A stretch of 64,000 nucleotides of DNA from Pseudomonas orientalis (GTDB lineage Bacteria; Pseudomonadota; Gammaproteobacteria; Pseudomonadales; Pseudomonadaceae). Every line of letters begins with the position of its first letter. The stretch's first letter is position 1. The notes under the pieces were generated by a model. The model was not told where the DNA came from. It made no database searches and saw nothing but the letters and a program-made list of their open reading frames with translations. Positions 62,462 through 64,000 of this stretch are shown in pieces. The stretch lies in contig NZ_CP094351.1 in the NCBI RefSeq assembly GCF_022807995.1, forward strand, positions 775,001 to 839,000. The letters run 5' to 3'. Position numbers and translations under genes: made by a program.

Positions 62462-63705
62462 AGGGTTTCCCCAAACGCCTGGGCCACGCGCAGGGCGCTG
62501 ACCACGCCGTCCTCATGGAAACCATTGGCCCAATAGGCGCCGCAGTAGAAGGTGTTGCGCGCGCCGTGCAATTCTTCCCAGCGCGCCTGTGCGGCCACCG
62601 CCGCCAGGCTGTATTGCGGATGAGCGTAGGTGTAGCGCGCCAGGATCTTCAGCGGGTTGATCATCGGCGTCTGGTTGAGACTGACGCAGAAGGTGGTGGC
62701 GCCGTCGATGCCTTGCAGGATGTTCATGTCGTAGGTGACGGCAGCCTGCTGCTTTTGGTTGCTGCCCAGCCGGTAGTTCCAACTGGCCCAGGCCAGCTTG
62801 CGGTCGGGCAACAGGCGCGTGTCGGTATGCAGCACCACATCGTTGTCGGCATAAGGCAGGGCACCGAGGATCTGCTGTTCGGCCTTGCTCGGGTCGGCGA
62901 GTAGCCCCAGGGCCTGGTCGCTGTGGCAGGCGAACACCACGCGGTCGAACGTCTCGCTGCCGGCCGGGCTGTGGATAACCACGCCGTCGTCGGTGCGTTG
63001 CACCTTATGCACAGGGCAGTTCAGGCGTACCTGTTCGCGAAAGCTGCGGGTCAAGGGCTCGATATAACTGCTGGAGCCCCCGTCGATCACGCACCATTGC
63101 GGACGGTTGCTCACGGAAAGCAGGCCGTGGTTCTTGAAGAAGCGCACGAAGAACTGCAACGGAAACTTGAGCATGTCGGCCAGGGACATCGACCAGATCG
63201 CCGCGCCCATCGGCACGATGTAATGCCGGATAAATCGTGGGCCGTAGCCGCCGGCGTCGAGATAGTCGCCCAGGGTCATGTCGGCACTGATGCGTTGCTC
63301 TTGCAGATCCAGCGGCGCCTGGCGGTTGAAGCGCAGGATGTCGCGCAGCATGCCCCAGAATCCCGGCGACAGAATATTGCGACGCTGGGCAAACAGGCTG
63401 TTGAGGTTATTGCCGTTGTATTCGAACCCCGTACTTTCGTCGCACACCGAAAAACTCATTTCGGTGGGTTTGAACCTGACCCCGATCTGCCCCAGCAGGC
63501 GGATGAAATTGGGGTAGGTCCAGTCGTTGAACACGATGAAGCCGGTGTCCACCGCATAGCTTTTGCCTTCGACGGTCACGTTGGCGGTATGGGTATGCCC
63601 GCCGAGGCAGTCACCCGCTTCGAACAGTGTGATGTCGTGGCGACGGCTGAGCAGGTAGGCGCTGGTCAGCCCGGCGATGCCGCTGCCGATAATGGCGATC
63701 TTCAC
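62458..63705 (-). CDS. FAD-dependent amine-oxidase-like protein
   Basis: 415 aa. The dinucleotide fold IAIIGSGIAGLTSAYLL is at the N-terminus, followed by FEAGDCLGGHTHT, and GGHT-type contacts mark the flavin amine oxidase superfamily. The family is annotated as NAD(P)-binding/FAD oxidoreductase and probably acts on an acyl chain or lipid intermediate, given the operon. The start is GTG 63705, four bases inside the SDR stop; the open frame to 63885 lies in the SDR gene. Confidence 0.9.
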   Translation of the reverse strand: MKIAIIGSGIAGLTSAYLLSRRHDITLFEAGDCLGGHTHTANVTVEGKSYAVDTGFIVFNDWTYPNFIRLLGQIGVRFKPTEMSFSVCDESTGFEYNGNNLNSLFAQRRNILSPGFWGMLRDILRFNRQAPLDLQEQRISADMTLGDYLDAGGYGPRFIRHYIVPMGAAIWSMSLADMLKFPLQFFVRFFKNHGLLSVSNRPQWCVIDGGSSSYIEPLTRSFREQVRLNCPVHKVQRTDDGVVIHSPAGSETFDRVVFACHSDQALGLLADPSKAEQQILGALPYADNDVVLHTDTRLLPDRKLAWASWNYRLGSNQKQQAAVTYDMNILQGIDGATTFCVSLNQTPMINPLKILARYTYAHPQYSLAAVAAQARWEELHGARNTFYCGAYWANGFHEDGVVSALRVAQAFGETL

Positions 63706-64000
63706 AGGTCGTCCTTTTGCGGCGGCGGGCTGCGCAACATGCGTTTGCCGATGATCAGTTGCGCGCGGTTGGGCAGCTTGGACAGCGGCCACAAGGTGGC
63801 GATGAACAGGGCCGGAAAGGCGATTTCGAGCGGACGCTTTTCCAGCTTGGCGAAGATATGCCTGGCGGCCTTGTCGGCCGGCCAACTCAACGGCATGGGG
63901 AAATCATTGCGTTCGGTCAGCGGCGTGTCGACAAACCCCGGGCTGATCACGGTAACGTCGATGTTTTCCGGCGACAGGCCGATGCGCAGGGACTCGAACA
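63702..64000 (-). CDS. Short-chain dehydrogenase/reductase, 3' part (partial)
   Basis: The C-terminal roughly 99 residues of an SDR enzyme that continues past the right edge. Visible are VTVISPGFVDTPLT, the end of the Rossmann fold typical of SDRs, then KAARHIFAKLEKRP. The N-terminal cofactor motif and the YxxxK site lie outside the window. It heads the visible part of the lipid-modification operon. Confidence 0.88.
   Translation of the reverse strand, partial: FESLRIGLSPENIDVTVISPGFVDTPLTERNDFPMPLSWPADKAARHIFAKLEKRPLEIAFPALFIATLWPLSKLPNRAQLIIGKRMLRSPPPQKDDL

Overview
The window comes from a fluorescent pseudomonad, most likely the Pseudomonas fluorescens group. Three things point there. The order hemA-prfA-prmC-moeB-murI-pagL, with ispE-lolB-TPR lipoprotein, tRNA-Gln, prs, rplY, pth and ychF beside it, is the pseudomonad arrangement. 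Intergenic gaps carry paired GTGGGAGGGGGCTTG-type and GTAGGAGCGAGCTTG-type REP sequences. An Hrp1-class type III secretion system (T3SS) with an AvrE-family effector matches the rsp/rsc/rop system known from this group. All labels come from reading motifs and gene order; no database search was run.

Left core (1-12300): the 3' end of a 23S rRNA gene and a 5S rRNA gene; a lipid-transport operon of two PqiA/LetA half-proteins and a six-MCE-domain PqiB/LetB protein; on the minus strand the MksF-MksE-MksB condensin; then the probable pseudomonad psi clamp-loader subunit (holD) overlapping rimI, an acidic hypothetical protein, and beta-carbonic anhydrase.

Accessory block (about 12300-46600), which separates can from ychF: a secreted orphan protein, a Tat-exported AcpA-type phosphoesterase, an AtoE fatty-acid transporter, an MHS-type MFS transporter, a small DUF3077-like gene preceded by a strikingly structured leader, a divergent AraC regulator/LysE exporter pair, gamma-glutamyltransferase, then the AvrE-family effector (RopE type), a PhzF-like isomerase, elongator tRNA-Met and the T3SS.

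T3SS (28469-46538): an apparently complete secretion apparatus in P. syringae gene order. Inferred control: the single HrpS/RspR-type enhancer-binding protein (45618-46538) with sigma-54 fires the promoter before the ECF sigma factor hrpL/rspL (29075-29092). HrpL then reads four hrp boxes, in front of the effector, hrpJ, hrpF and hrpA. The hrpJ operon makes the export apparatus, ATPase and C-ring; the hrpA operon makes pilin, inner rod, inner ring and stator; the hrpF operon makes the secretin, its lipoprotein and the HrpG/HrpV regulators. No harpin, HrpK-type translocator, second HrpR/S protein or AvrE chaperone gene is present here.

Right core (46850-64000): ychF, pth, rplY, prs, tRNA-Gln, ispE, lolB and a TPR lipoprotein (all minus strand); hemA-prfA-prmC-moeB-murI and pagL (plus strand); a YkgJ-type cysteine-cluster protein; and a tightly overlapping minus-strand lipid-modification operon (SDR, flavin amine-oxidase-like protein, DUF1365, Cfa-type methyltransferase, DUF2878) that runs off the right end.
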